Below are positions 11,076-22,770 of a DNA stretch of 64,000 bases, one piece after another. Position 1 is the first letter of the stretch; each line of letters begins with the position of its first letter. The notes beneath the pieces are model-generated. The model had not been told where the DNA came from, ran no database searches, and saw only the letters and a program-made list of their open reading frames with translations. Position numbers and translations under genes: made by a program. Source of the stretch: Rapana venosa (taxonomy: Eukaryota > Mollusca > Gastropoda > Neogastropoda > Muricidae); NCBI GenBank assembly GCA_028751875.1, contig CM054158.1, positions 7,748,916 to 7,812,915 of the forward strand, in the 5' to 3' direction.

Positions 11076-11700
11076 GTGAGTATTTAACAAAAAAGAGAGG
11101 AGGGGAACTGGAGTATTTACAAAAGAGAGACTGTGAGTATTTAACAAAGGGGAGGGGAGACTGTGAGTTTTTAAACAAAGAGAGAAGGGGACTGGGGAGA
11201 AATTTAACCAAAGAGAGAGAGACTGTAAAGTTTTTAAAAAAAAGAGAGAGAGAGAGCGGAGTTTTTAAACAAAAAGAGAGGGACTTTGGGAAATTTAAAA
11301 AAAGGAGAGAGACTGTGAGGGGTTTTAACAAAAAGAGAAAAAGACTGTGAGTATTTAAAAAAAAAAGGGAGAGAGAGATGTGTTTTTTTTAAACAAAAAA
11401 GAGAGAGAGGAAAACTGGAGTATTTAACAAAAAGGGGAGAAAAGAAGAGACTGTGGTTTTTAACAAAGAGAGAGAAGAGAAGACTGTGAGTTTTTAAAAA
11501 AGAGAGGGGGAAGAGAGAGAGAGAGAGCTGTAGTATTTAACAAAAAAGAGAGAGAGAGACGTGAGTTTTTAAACCCCAAAAGAGGGGGACTGTGAGTATT
11601 TAAAAAAAGAGAGAGAGGGGAGAGAAGAGAAAAGAAGAGAGAGAGATGGGGAGTATTTAACAAAAAAAAGAGAGAAAAACCGAGTTTTGGGAAGAGGGGA
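10460..11700. repeat. 30-35-bp minisatellite carrying a GTGAGT donor, left block
   Basis: Units resemble GACTGTGAGTATTTAACAAA followed by AAGAGAGAGAG. The array begins at the GTGAGT of the preceding candidate exon, and each intact unit repeats that donor-like motif. The same array resumes at 17060. Confidence 0.9.
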
Positions 11701-14700
11701 GAGAGAGAGAGAGAGAACTCAAACTCGAACCGAAACGATTTATTCAAAAAAAAGGCCTTTTTGGCCCTACATGAAGGGGTTTTGCCGAACTGTTTATTTT
11801 TTGGGTTTTAAACACATCGCACCCACACCCACACACCACACCCCACACACACCCCAAAAACACAGACCAAAATTGTTACTGTTTTTAACACAAAGTCGCT
11901 AAAAAAATATACTTAGGATAACATTATTTTCTTTTTTCTAAAGGCTTTACACAAATATAAAGTGAGGCTCCCGCAAAACCTCAGGAGGGATTTGATGCCG
12001 GGAGAAAACAAGTCTAAAAAATTTAGGCTGTCTACTATTTTTAAAAGGGGAAGGGTATTTTTTCCCTTTAAACCCCCTCAAAATGGACACCCACAAGACA
12101 AAGGGGTACTTCATCCCCCGGAGCCTTGCTTACATAAGGGGCCAATAACAGCCTGACGTCGTCAATATCATGTTTTTCTGTATCTGAATTTATGAAAATT
12201 TATATCGGGATACCCCAAGGGTCTAAACTTAGAAAATTTATTTTTTCAAATGTATACCCAAAATTTCAAGTTGTGGAAAATTTTTGACATCATGCGAACT
12301 TATAAATTGTTTTGTACATTTTAAATCTTTCACTGTTTTGTATTTTGTTTACTCCATTGCTCCCCATGGGCAGTCAATCTTTTCTTTGCCTGAAAGCTTA
12401 ATAAACTCTCAAAATTTTCCCAAACCTTGATTGAGCCAAACAAATCCAAACCCCGGTTAAACCCAAAAAGTACGTATTTTTTGTTGCCCAGTTTTTTTTC
12501 CCCTTTTTGACACTAGATCAAAAAAGCATCTTGTAGGTTTTAAAAAGGGTTTAGCCGGGCTCTCATTCAATGCAGATCTTAACCCCAATTCTAATGCATC
12601 TTACAGCAGCATTAACAGAGAGGGGGGTATCTTTTATTTTTTCCACTATAAACAAGTTTTTTTTGGTGTACGTCAAACAAAGCCTAAAAACTGTTTTTTA
12701 AAAGAAAAAAAGGGGGTTTTACAAAAATTCACAATGTGTTACAGCTCCCCAAAACCCCCCTATTTCTGCACCATTTTCCAGTGGGTTGTATTTGTGCACC
12801 CAAATATTTTAATGAACAAACCCAAAAGGGTTTTTTTAAATTTTTTTCTTTAGTTTTTTAAACACAAATAACAAAGCTTTTTTTTACCTCGATTTTGCCA
12901 GATCTTTACATGAAATTGTGAAACTAACTTAGTAGAAAAAAGTTTTCCTAAATATTTAAAAACATTAAATAAAGGGGCAGATTTTTCCCAAATTGTACAA
13001 CCATTTTTCATGAGCAGCAAAATTCCCCCTTTTTCGAAAAAAAAACGATATTGCCCCCTTTCCTCAGTTTTAACCTTAAGATCCAGTGCGGGTTTGAAGC
13101 CTTTTTAAGCTGTTTAACTGCTTTTGAAAAACTAGGGACTTTTTTTCAGATAGCAGGATAACTTCATCAGCAAGCAGAAAAATTAAAACAACTCTGAGTT
13201 TTCTTTTGGGGGGAAAGTGGGACCTTTTTTACCATTATTTATGATGTCTCTGGCTAACTTTTATTGATAAAACAAAAAACAATAAGGGGCCCACATACGT
13301 CACCCCGTTTTTAACACCAGTGGTTCAGTATTTTATGTCCGTCACTTTTGTTCCCCTCTTATTCTTTCTTTTGACTTTTTGATACATGGGTCTCAAACCG
13401 TAATTGTTTACCCTTCCAAAACCATTTTTTTAGGAGAATAGGGCCACAACCCAAATTTTCCCGTTAACAGAATCAATTTTTTTCAAAATCAATTTAAAAG
13501 TTCCCTAGAGCTTACGGTTTTTGGAAACAAATGTTTTTCGTACAAAACCCAAACGAGTAAACATTTTGTCTATAGTGGAGTATCCTCTTTTTAAAACCCG
13601 CTTTGGTTTTCCCCCCCTGTAATTTTTATTCTTCATAACCCATTTTTGTAACCTTATTGTTTTAAAAAAGTACTATTTTTCTTATACTTAAATCATAAGA
13701 AAAAATTTTCCCCCGTAGTTATTTGGGTTTCCCCAACATCACCCTTTTTATGCAATGTTAGAATTTTTAAAAATTCAGCCCCGTTAAACTGGAAAAAAGA
13801 CCATCATCAAAATTTTGTTGAATAGTTTTTTTTGAATGAAAAGCACAATTTTCTTCAACCCCCATTTTTTTAGAATTCACCAAAGATTTGAAACAGGGCC
13901 CCTGCTTTCTCCTTTTAATTTTTTTAAGTGCCCTAATTTTTTTCGTTTTTTAGAAAATAGGAAAATCAAAATCGCCTCTGTTCCCTCATGTCAACATTTA
14001 GTAATTTTGGAGTTTTGGGTAATGAGTCTTTTTCCCAAAAGGTTTTGAAAAAGTTTTAAAAACCCTCTGTCAAACTGAATTTTTCTATTCTTTTTGGGTT
14101 TAAATTTTTTTAAATGACCCCCTTTTTAAAAACTTTTCCAGAACTGGATTTAGAAAAAAGGGTAGATGACAAACAAAATCTGCAAGTAAGGTCTTAAATT
14201 TTACCTTTTTTTTTTTTCGTTCAAGCCCGCATTTATTTTTCCCCTTTTTGTGACAAAAAGTACTTTTTTTTGTCCTTTAATTCTTAATGTTTTTTTTGGA
14301 AAAGGGCTTTTTTAGAAGTTTTCGGGCCTTATATTTCCCTACTTTTACATTCCTTTTAAACCAAGTATCTTTTTTATGGACCTTTATTGTTTTGTACCTG
14401 TTTCTTCCTTTCAAATTCGCACTGGCTTTTTTGAAACCCCTTTTTAAACAAATCTAAAAACTTCATTTTTGTTTTTCAAACAATCTCTGAAAAGGGTTTT
14501 AAATTTAAAAATTTCACCCCAAAGTTCCCATCCTGGACTTTTTTTTTATAAACTGAGAGTTTGTTTTTTTTCCCCCCAACCCAAAATTTTTCCCTAAAAG
14601 AGGTTAAAAGTTTCCACACCGTTTATATAATGGATTAATATATAATTCCCCAGGAAAAGGGGTTTTGGGAAACAGAACGCCGGGAACAAAAAACGACATG

Positions 14701-16980
14701 AGTCAAAAAAAACTAGAAAAAAAAATCATCTGACACCAAAAAATAATCATTAAACTACTCCCCCAAACCCGAATGTTGTTTTAGCGCCCCTTTTTGGTCA
14801 CCTTACTACGCCCCTTTTTGAAAACCCGTAAACTAAGAGCAGTGCACATAATTTAAAATAATTTTCCTTTAAATTTTTGATAACACAATCTTAAAAATTT
14901 TCGATTACTGCTTGGGGAGACATACTTTTTTCTTTGGACATTTTGAACTAAAGTCATTTTCTACTTTCTGACAAGAAAAATTTGAGGTTGGGGTTTAAGT
15001 TCCCCACTTTTTATTATATCAACTTCATCCAGTGTCACCAAAACAATTTACTAAACATTCTTCAAAATTTTTAATTCCATTTTCATTGTCCAAACATGTT
15101 ATAAAAAAAAACCCCTTAAAGGTTTTGGGGTATACACACAACAAACAAAAAAAATTTTTTTCTTTTAAACCCCCCGAGATTTTGTTTACAGAGAAAAGTG
15201 CAAAAAAAGGAATGGAACATCTAAACAATTCACAAAAACATTTTTTCATGCCTTTTTAAAAAAAATAAAACCCCAAAAACGCCCCCCCTTTATGGCTAAC
15301 TTTAATTGCCGACTTACAGAAAAGGGCCCTTTTAAACCCGTAAAAACATCTGGTTTTTATTTTCCCGGAATGTTTCCCCCCAAGGGGGATATAAAATCAA
15401 AAAAACGCACATAAGATACAAAATTTTATCAACAGTTTTGACAAAAAATCCTTTTCCCTTAAAGGGCAAAAAAGAAAAATTTTATTTGTTTTATTGTTAT
15501 TACCAAAAATTCAATTGGGTCCCCCCCTCAAAAACTGACACTTTCCCCCAATTACATTTACCCTGACAAAACACAGCATTCATGCTTTCAAAGCATTAAA
15601 AGGGTCTTTTAAAGGAAGCTGCCTACAAAAACACCATGGTCAAACTGGGGTTTTGCCTTGGCCAAAACAGACCCTTCCCTTTGTCTAGCCCCTTTACATG
15701 GCAATTTTGGGCACGCTCAAATTTTATCACAACTGGCCTTCTTGGCAAGCCTAAAACAGAGTGTTTAACTGAGGCTGAGTGACTGGTGTTTTTTACTTTT
15801 CCCCCCCCCTGGGAAATTGAGACTATGGGGGATGATTTTATGGGCCGGCCAAAAGCTTAAATTTCCCCCCCTTTTAAGATCTTTAAGGGGCATCCCTTTT
15901 GCCATTTAAAGATAATTTTATCAAAAACCCTTCTCACTTTTTTTCCCCCCTGCCCCAGCCCTCTTCAAGAAAGGGTTCCAAAAAATTTGTGCCATAATAT
16001 CTCTAACAGTTTTGGAAAAATCGTCGTCTAAAAAAAAACCCTTTAAACCTTTCAAACGAGTTTTAGCCTTAAATTCTTTGCTTTTTATAAAACCCAAAAC
16101 CTGGCAAAAATGGGAAAAGTTGGTTTTTGGGAAATTTTTCCCCGTGCACACTATCAAACTTAACATTGTAAATCCATTTTTTTGAAAAAAGTTTTTTTAA
16201 AGAACATTTCACAATCAGCTCCATCCATTACTTTTTTTTCCCTCCTTTTAATAATGATATTGGTTTTCCTCTTTACCGGCCTTTTTAACTTGCATTCTTT
16301 TCCTTTGTTTTTTCCCCTTGTCCATCGTTCTGTATTTTATTGCTTTAACTCTAAATTTTTTAGTCCTAAATTGTTCATGTCTTTTCTTTAAACACACATT
16401 TCCTCTTTCCCCAAAGGGATTTAACAAGTTTTTCAAAATTTGATTTGACTCCTCAAGTCTTGGGTTTTTTGTCTTTTGCAAGTTCCCCCCCACTTTCTCC
16501 ATTTGGCCCTCATCGTGGGGAAAGGTTTTCCCCAGGAGCCCCTGTAGGGGAAAGGGCTCCTGTCAATTGGGACAGTTTTTAGGTAGGTGGGGGCCAAATC
16601 TGCAAAAAACTTTGGTTTTTTCCCCGCCCCCTTTTTTCCCGGGATTGTGCTTTGCCCCCAGCACCAATCGTCAGGCTGGTTTGCCTCAGCTTCCTCCTTG
16701 GCCCGGAGGGTTTTTGTTTTCCACTTTAAACCCCAACCCAAAAAAAAAGGCCCCCCAGGGAAAAGAAAAGGTGGAGGGTCAGCCTAACAAAAACACCGCT
16801 CGCCCACTTTTTGCGTCCGGATTTGGGCACCCCCTGGCCCATTTGAATTCTGCCCGTTTGGGCATGAAGCAGGGGGAAAAACTGCCGCCCAATTTTCCCA
16901 CAGACAAAACCCCTTTCAACTGCAGCGATATTCCCCTCCCCCTTTTTCCCAAAAGTATTCTAACAATGAAAAAATAAGGC
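11701..16980 (-). mobile_element. Non-LTR retrotransposon (LINE), frame-broken
   Basis: Read on the minus strand, fragments in order match a LINE reverse transcriptase: FDSVNRENLW near 13480-13450, a segment like GV..GP/SPLLF..FI near 13310-13240, the catalytic-type motif LLADEVILLSE near 13180-13145 (usually ADD, here ADE), then a QLNSLK segment. Near 12615-12570 comes the conserved post-RT segment RYPLSVNAAVRCI, and near 12110-12080 a degraded C-terminal GDEV..LC segment. The 3' end lies near 11700. Upstream of about 14.1 kb I cannot assign domains, so the 5' limit is a guess from the array boundary. Frames are broken throughout, often at homopolymers, so real decay and sequence error cannot be separated. 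Confidence 0.65.
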
Positions 16981-17059
16981 CAAATTAAAACTAGCTACTA
17001 ATTTACAAAAATACTAGACAATTTCCCCACGTCTTTTTCCCTTTTGCATTAAAGTGGGT
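16981..17059. other. Junction between LINE and right array block
   Basis: A short AT-rich segment ends in GGTCGGCCCCCGGGG just before the array resumes. I see no target-site duplication here, but the sequence is too poor to judge. Confidence 0.4.
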
Positions 17060-17409
17060 CGGCCCCCGGGGGAGAGAGAGAATTTGGGGGAGAGAGGGCC
17101 CGAGTATTTAACAAAAAAAGAGAGGCTTTTGAGTATTTAAAAAAAAAGAGAGGAGAGGAGACTGTGAGTGTTTAAAAAAAAGAGAGAGAGAGAGGGGACT
17201 GGGAGTATTTAACAAAAAGAGAGAGAGGACTGGAGTTTTTAAACAAAAAGAAGAGAGAGAGAGGACTGTGATATTTAACAAAAAGAGAAGAGAGGAGACT
17301 GTGAGTTTTTTAACAAAGAAGAGAGAGAGAGAGAGACTGTGAATTTAAAAGAGAGGAAGAGACTGTATATTTAACAAAGAAGAGACTGTGAGTTTTAACA
17401 AAGGGAGAG

Positions 17410-17446
<37 letters not shown>

Positions 17447-17870
17447 GACTGTGAGTATTTAAAAAAAAAGAAGAGAGAGAGATGAGTATGAGAGAGAGAG
17501 AGGACTGAGTTTTTAAACAAAAGAGAAGACTGGGTATTTAAAAAAAAGAGAGAGAAGAAGATGTGAGTATTTAACACTCTGTGGTATTTAAAAAAAGAGA
17601 GAGATGAGTTTTAACAAAGGGGAAGAAAAGAGAGAGAGAGACTGTGAGTTTTTAACAAAAAGAGAAGATGTGAATTTTAACAAAAAAGAGAGAGGAGATG
17701 TGAGTATTTAACAAAAAGAGAGGAACTGTGATATTTAACAAAAAGAGAGAGAGACTGTGAGTTTTTAACAAAAGAAGAGAGAGAGAGACTGTGAGTTTTT
17801 TAAAAAAAAAAGAGAGAGAGAGAGACTGTGAGTATTTAACAAAGAGAGGAAGGAGAGAGACGGAGTATTT

Positions 17871-17913
<43 letters not shown>

Positions 17914-18244
17914 GATGTGAGTGTTTTAAAAAAAGGAGAGAGAACTGTGAGTTTTAACAAGAGGGGGAGAGAGAGATTGAGTTTTTAAAAACAAAAAGAG
18001 AGAGAAAGTGATTTTTAAAAAAAGAGAGAGACTGTGATATTTAAAAAAAGGAACTGTGAGTTTTTAAAAAAGAGAGAGAGAGAGACTGAAAATTTAAAAA
18101 AGAGGAGAGAGAGATGTGATATTTAACAAAAAGAGAGAGAGAGAGAGAAAACTGTGAGTTTTAAATAAAAAAAGGGAGACTGTGATTATTTAACAAAAAG
18201 AGAGAGAGAGAGAGACGATGAGTTTTTAAAAAAAAAGGAGAGAG

Positions 18245-18285
<41 letters not shown>

Positions 18286-18483
18286 GAGTTTTTAAAAAAA
18301 AAGAAGAGAGACTGTGATTTTAAAAAAGAAAGAGAGAGAGACGTGAGTATTTAACAAAAGGAGAGACTGTGAGTATTTAACAAAAAAGAGAAGAGAAGAG
18401 AAAGGAGAGAGAGAGAGAGAGAGGACTGGATTTAAATAAAAAGAGAGAGAGAGGAGAGAGAGACTGTGATTTTTTAAACAAAA

Positions 18484-18519
<36 letters not shown>

Positions 18520-18663
18520 AGAGACTTTGAGTTTTAAATAAAAGAAGGAGAGAGACTGGAGAAATTTAACACAAAAAAAGAAAGAGAGAGACTGTGAATT
18601 TAACAAAAAGGAGAGAAAGAGAGAGAGACTGTGAGTTTTTAACAAAGAGAGAGAGAGACTGTG
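17060..18663. repeat. 30-35-bp GTGAGT minisatellite, right block
   Basis: The unit is the same as in 10460-11700 (GACTGTGAGTATTTAACAAA plus GA run), in the same orientation. The LINE therefore appears to lie inside a once continuous array. Confidence 0.9.
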
Positions 18664-18962
18664 AGTGTCAGGTGCTTGTCTGGGGGGATGCCAGGGCCGT
18701 ATAAAATACATCCCCACATTCTGGAAATTCCTGTGCTAGAATTCCCTCTTTTTTTTCCTTCATGTGTTTCTGCTTCATTCTTTTTTTTTTCTGTCACTCC
18801 TCCTTTTTTCCTGCTTCTTCCCCTCCTTTTTTCCCCCAAAAAGATTTAAAAGATAACAATTTCTCCTGAAAAGTCAATACTCGGGTCCCTCATCAGGCGC
18901 TTAACGGCAGCGAAACCATTTTAGTCATATGAAGACAGCACATTTTTTGTTGAGCGTTCCAA
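18664..18962 (-). mobile_element. Repeat family E copy, reversed
   Basis: The reverse complement runs from a GTTGAACGCTC-like start through TTAAGCGCCTGA and GTTATCTTTTA to GGAATTTCCAGAATGTGG, the order seen in copies at 35458, 42313 and 60207. Confidence 0.75.
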
Positions 18963-19237
18963 AAGAAAAGAAATTTTTTTCATAGGTATAAAAGGGGTGT
19001 AAGAAAAGTCAAAAGATTTTTGGACATTGAAAGCAAAACATGTATCGACGGAGATGTTGTGTGCTTCGGGGTTTGTGTGTGTGCATGTCGGGGTTTGTAA
19101 CGATGCCCGGGAGTCTGTACTTGTGTAAAGGGAGTGAGGATTTTAAATATTTACAAAGATAGAAAAAATCGATTTTGATGCTTTAGACCTTGACAAAAAC
19201 GCCTTTTTCCTTCCTATTTTAATACACCCACTACCAT

Positions 19238-19425
19238 CAGGCTTGAGAGGTACAGAAGCCTGCAGTGTTGGTCAGGCAATTTAATCAACACTCTCAAAAA
19301 AGACATTTGTAGAGTGATGAAGTTTTACGTGGTGGTCCCCGTCTTCCCCTGAGCCCAACAAGCCACTCTGGGTAGGGCCCCCCAAGTTTTAAAAATGCAG
19401 ACGTGTCTATTGCCGAGGGTTATCC
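19238..19425 (-). mobile_element. SINE family F copy, body only
   Basis: GAGAGGTACAGAAGCCTG, then CAACACTCTCAAAA and AGCCACTCTGGGTA, match the bodies at 38468 and 46890. The tRNA-like head seen at 47043-47133 is not evident here. Confidence 0.65.
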
Positions 19426-19764
19426 CGGGAAAAGGGATGGAGAATGGCTCCCCTCATTGTGAAAAAATTTTCTTTTGGTTTTTTGGGTGTTGTCGGAAGA
19501 TTAAACCAAGCACAGCGCCTAGTTCAGGGCCCTCGTGCTTTTACACTTTGGCCTGAAGGTTTGGAAGTTGTGGTCGAGTGGATGAGAAGAATCACATTGT
19601 GAAGCTGAGGTTGAAACCAAAGGACAAATCCCCCCCTTTGAGGTCTTTTTCAAAAACCCCTCAGCATTTTCATGTGTTTAATGTCTTTCACTTCATTATC
19701 CCGATATAAAAAGAATAAATCGATAAAAAAAAAAAAAAAATTCCAGGGGGATTTCAAAATGACA

Positions 19765-20065
19765 TATTGTCGTTTTCCCTGCATCCCTGACCAGGGGAGG
19801 GGGGGGGGGGGGGGGTGCATTGTGCCTAGCTTTCAAAGTCCTGCTGGGAACTCTGCACGAGGCCTCTTTTTGGGAGGGGGAAGCTGACATGAATTGTGGG
19901 ATTTTGTAGTCATTTTGATCTTCTGCATGTGTGTGTGTGTGATTTTTAACACACACACATAAAAAAATAGGCACTGGCAGGGCTACCTTAAATTGACCTG
20001 GGAGATGTAGAAAAACCCCCCCCCTTTACTTTACCAATGGGTGCCAAGATTCAAACCCCCCCACT
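19765..20065 (-). mobile_element. SINE family D copy, reversed
   Basis: The minus strand reads a B-box-like TTTGAATCTTGG, then CTCCCAGGTCAATTTAAGG and a GCAGAAGATCAAAATG segment, as in the full copy at 53851. A 17-G run (19801-19817) and (GT)n interrupt it. Confidence 0.65.
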
Positions 20066-22014
20066 TCATGAACCCGTGGGAATAATAAAGTCACACAAAA
20101 GGGTAACCCCCCCAACTTTATGTTGTCCTGTGTAAATGAAAACCCCCGTTTTTGGGATCGTGTGGAGAAGGATAGACAGGGGGATTCCATTCTATTTTCT
20201 GAAGTTTGTTGCAGGTGTTGCGGCGTCACCCGATGTTCCCATGATGCCCTGGAAACCACGACAACCCCCCCCTTCAAGGGAAATAACTTAGCTTGATCAT
20301 GGGGGAAACCTCCATGTGTAGTGCCAATGACAAGAAAGAATCGGTGCCTGTGCTTACTCTGCGTGCGTGCATGGTGAAAATACATGTAGCTGCATCCCGA
20401 AATTTTTTTCCGTATATACTTTTTGGGTCAGACACATAAAGAAATGTTTGTTTTTCTTTTTTATTTTTTTAAAAGGTTTTAGTTTTTATAAGAAATGTAA
20501 ATTTTTGTAGAAGAAGAGCAAAACGACACAAAAGCGGTGTGCTCTGCTCTGCTATATGGCTTAAGTTGGTTATTCATGATATGCAATGTGCAAGACGACG
20601 CTTGTTGCCGTGTTTAAACATTTGTTTGAATCTTTGTGGTAGAGGGTGCAAAAAGGTTGGGCTTTTTTGTTTTTTAAAGTTTTATTAATGTGCGTTTTTG
20701 AGTGGAGATGGATGTGAAATGACTTTCACATCATTTACAACTGTCACACTGTAAGGGGGCAATAGTAACTAAAACCATGAAGGAGTATTTGTCTCTGTTG
20801 GTATCTTATCCTAGTTAGGTATGATGACCTGTCCAGAATTATCTACCTTTTGTTCCCAAATTATATGTTTAGTTTATTAATTTATTTGGTTACATTTTCT
20901 AAAGTCCACACTGAGGACGTTAACAAATCTGTGAAAAAGAAAAAGACCACATGCTGTTTGACATGGGCAACATCCACAGAACCAGAGAAAAGCCCTACCC
21001 CCACCCTATCTCCATTTTTCAGCTGAAATCAGATTGATGCATTTCTGCAATCGTTTGTAGTATTTTAAGATAGCTAAATTACTCGCAGCATGCAGACCAA
21101 CCCTCCCAATGCCCCCTCCCCCACCAAAAAAAATCTCTGCGTGTATTCCGTTGCACTTTTTTCAAATGTCTCACCAGTCAGTACTTCATGATCACATGCC
21201 ACTGTGAGATTCCTATTCCTTTTCTGTGTCTACTTTAGGTTGAAATCTTCATGCAGAAAACGGCTGAGCAAAGACGAGACTCACTTGCCCGTCCCTAAGT
21301 TCATGTTTGTAGAAACTCTTTGTACTCCAACAGTCCTGGGTAGCTTGTGCCTTGAAATCGATATGGAAACCTGGATTGGAAAAGTGGACACAGTCTTGTA
21401 CATAAAGCGGTCAGCGTTAAGCAGATTTTTTTCTGGGCCACCATTTTTTTGTCTTTCTTTCTTGGATAATTAGGTTTTCCTCTCTGCTGAAATTGGTTGG
21501 TTGGAAAATCTTGAGAGTTCCTCAGTCTGATTTAAACATTTTAAAATTTTAATTTCTAAAAGATTGATTCATTTACTGTTTGGTTCATTTGATGAGACAG
21601 ATGGTAGGTAGTTTGTGGGTGTCTGGAATGACGGTTTTCCGTTTCTTTGATGGAGTTGTTCATGGGCTGTAGGGAGACAAGAGAAGGAGGTGAGAGGAGG
21701 AAATGTGTGTATGTGTAGCAGGGTCCTAGGAGCTTGGGGTTATTTCTTCACTTTGGGGGCGAGGAGGAGTTTTAATGCAGTGCTATAGAGACAGTGAGTG
21801 AGTGAGTGAGTCAGTTCCTGTTGGTTGTGTATAAACTGGAGATGTCTTTATGGATGTTTTAGGAAAATGTATTGCCGGAACATAAAATGGTATTGAATGG
21901 AATTGAAAAGTGGTTTGTGTGTGTGTGTGTGTGTGAGAGAGATAGAATTAGTGGAATCGAAAGGTGTGTGTGTATGTGTTTTTATTTATTTTTAAAAATT
22001 TATTTATTCTTTTA
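20066..22014. other. AT-rich sequence without recognisable genes
   Basis: Sequence quality returns to normal by about 20.4 kb. No open frame shows protein-like composition. Features are minor: (GAGT)n at 21792-21811 and (GT)n near 21917-21935. It could be intron or 3' UTR of the plus-strand gene to the left, but nothing demonstrates that. Confidence 0.5.
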
Positions 22015-22205
22015 TTTCAAGGATAATGGAATAAGCACTCATGTGGTTTTTTTTTACATCCAGTCCCCGTGTGTATGTGGTTTTGTAAATTCTGTCATCT
22101 GTTCCCACTGGCACACAATGGCCTACTCTTTTGAAAAGCGGAACAGGATTTAATGTGTGCGCAATATGTTCTGCGTGCGTGCATGTATGTGTAAACCCTG
22201 TGAAT
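22015..22205 (-). mobile_element. SINE family B copy, 3' half
   Basis: It contains the reversed tail (GGATAATGGAATAAGCACTC, TTTTTTACATCCAGTCCCCG) and body (CACAATGGCCTACTCTTTTG, AAGCGGAACAGGATTTAATG) shared with copies at 25995, 31715 and 39113. Confidence 0.85.
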
Positions 22206-22324
22206 TTTATCTTCTCTTCTGGTTTCAGAATAGACACCAAGCATGGTGTTGTATTTCATGATGGGAGAAGAAAAAGGCTTGCACTGTAGATTCACTATTT
22301 TAACTTATGATTGTTTTGTGTCAA

Positions 22325-22475
22325 GAATTTGACAGGAGTGTCCAGGTTTTTTCTTCCGTTCCTCGGCTAGAACTCCCAGGTTTACCAGTGGTGAGATTGT
22401 GTACATGTGACCATTGCCCAGCATGAAGGTAGCCACATTCTGACTCCAGGGATGACGTCTTAACATGGCACCAGT
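22325..22475 (-). mobile_element. SINE family D 3' fragment
   Basis: The reverse complement contains TCAGAATGTGGCTACCTTCA and an ACCACTGGTAAACCTG..AGTTCTAGCCGAG segment, as at 54110-54210. Confidence 0.7.
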
Positions 22476-22484
22476 GTGCATGCA

Positions 22485-22770
22485 TTTTAAAATGTTGTCA
22501 TGTATTCCTACCAGCACGCAATGGCGTAGTCTTTTCTAAAAGGCAGAACAGATTTTTACATGTGTGCAAGATTTTTGCATGCATTCGTATGTGGAATATT
22601 GGTTTATAGTCTCGTTAGAAGGAGTGGGGGGTGGGAGTGGAGTCGGTGTTGATGTTAACACCAAGGGAAAAAAATCACCATGTATGGGCGCCTCAGTGTG
22701 GGTCAAATCTGGGCCATCAGATTGCGCTTAAAGCTCTAACCACTAGGCTATTCCCCTGACCTGTTCTAGT
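22485..22770 (-). mobile_element. SINE family B copy with tRNA-like head
   Basis: The body and the whole 5' head are present; the minus strand begins GGGGAATAGCCTAGTGGTTA (tRNA A-box). The 3' tail hairpin is missing. Confidence 0.85.
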
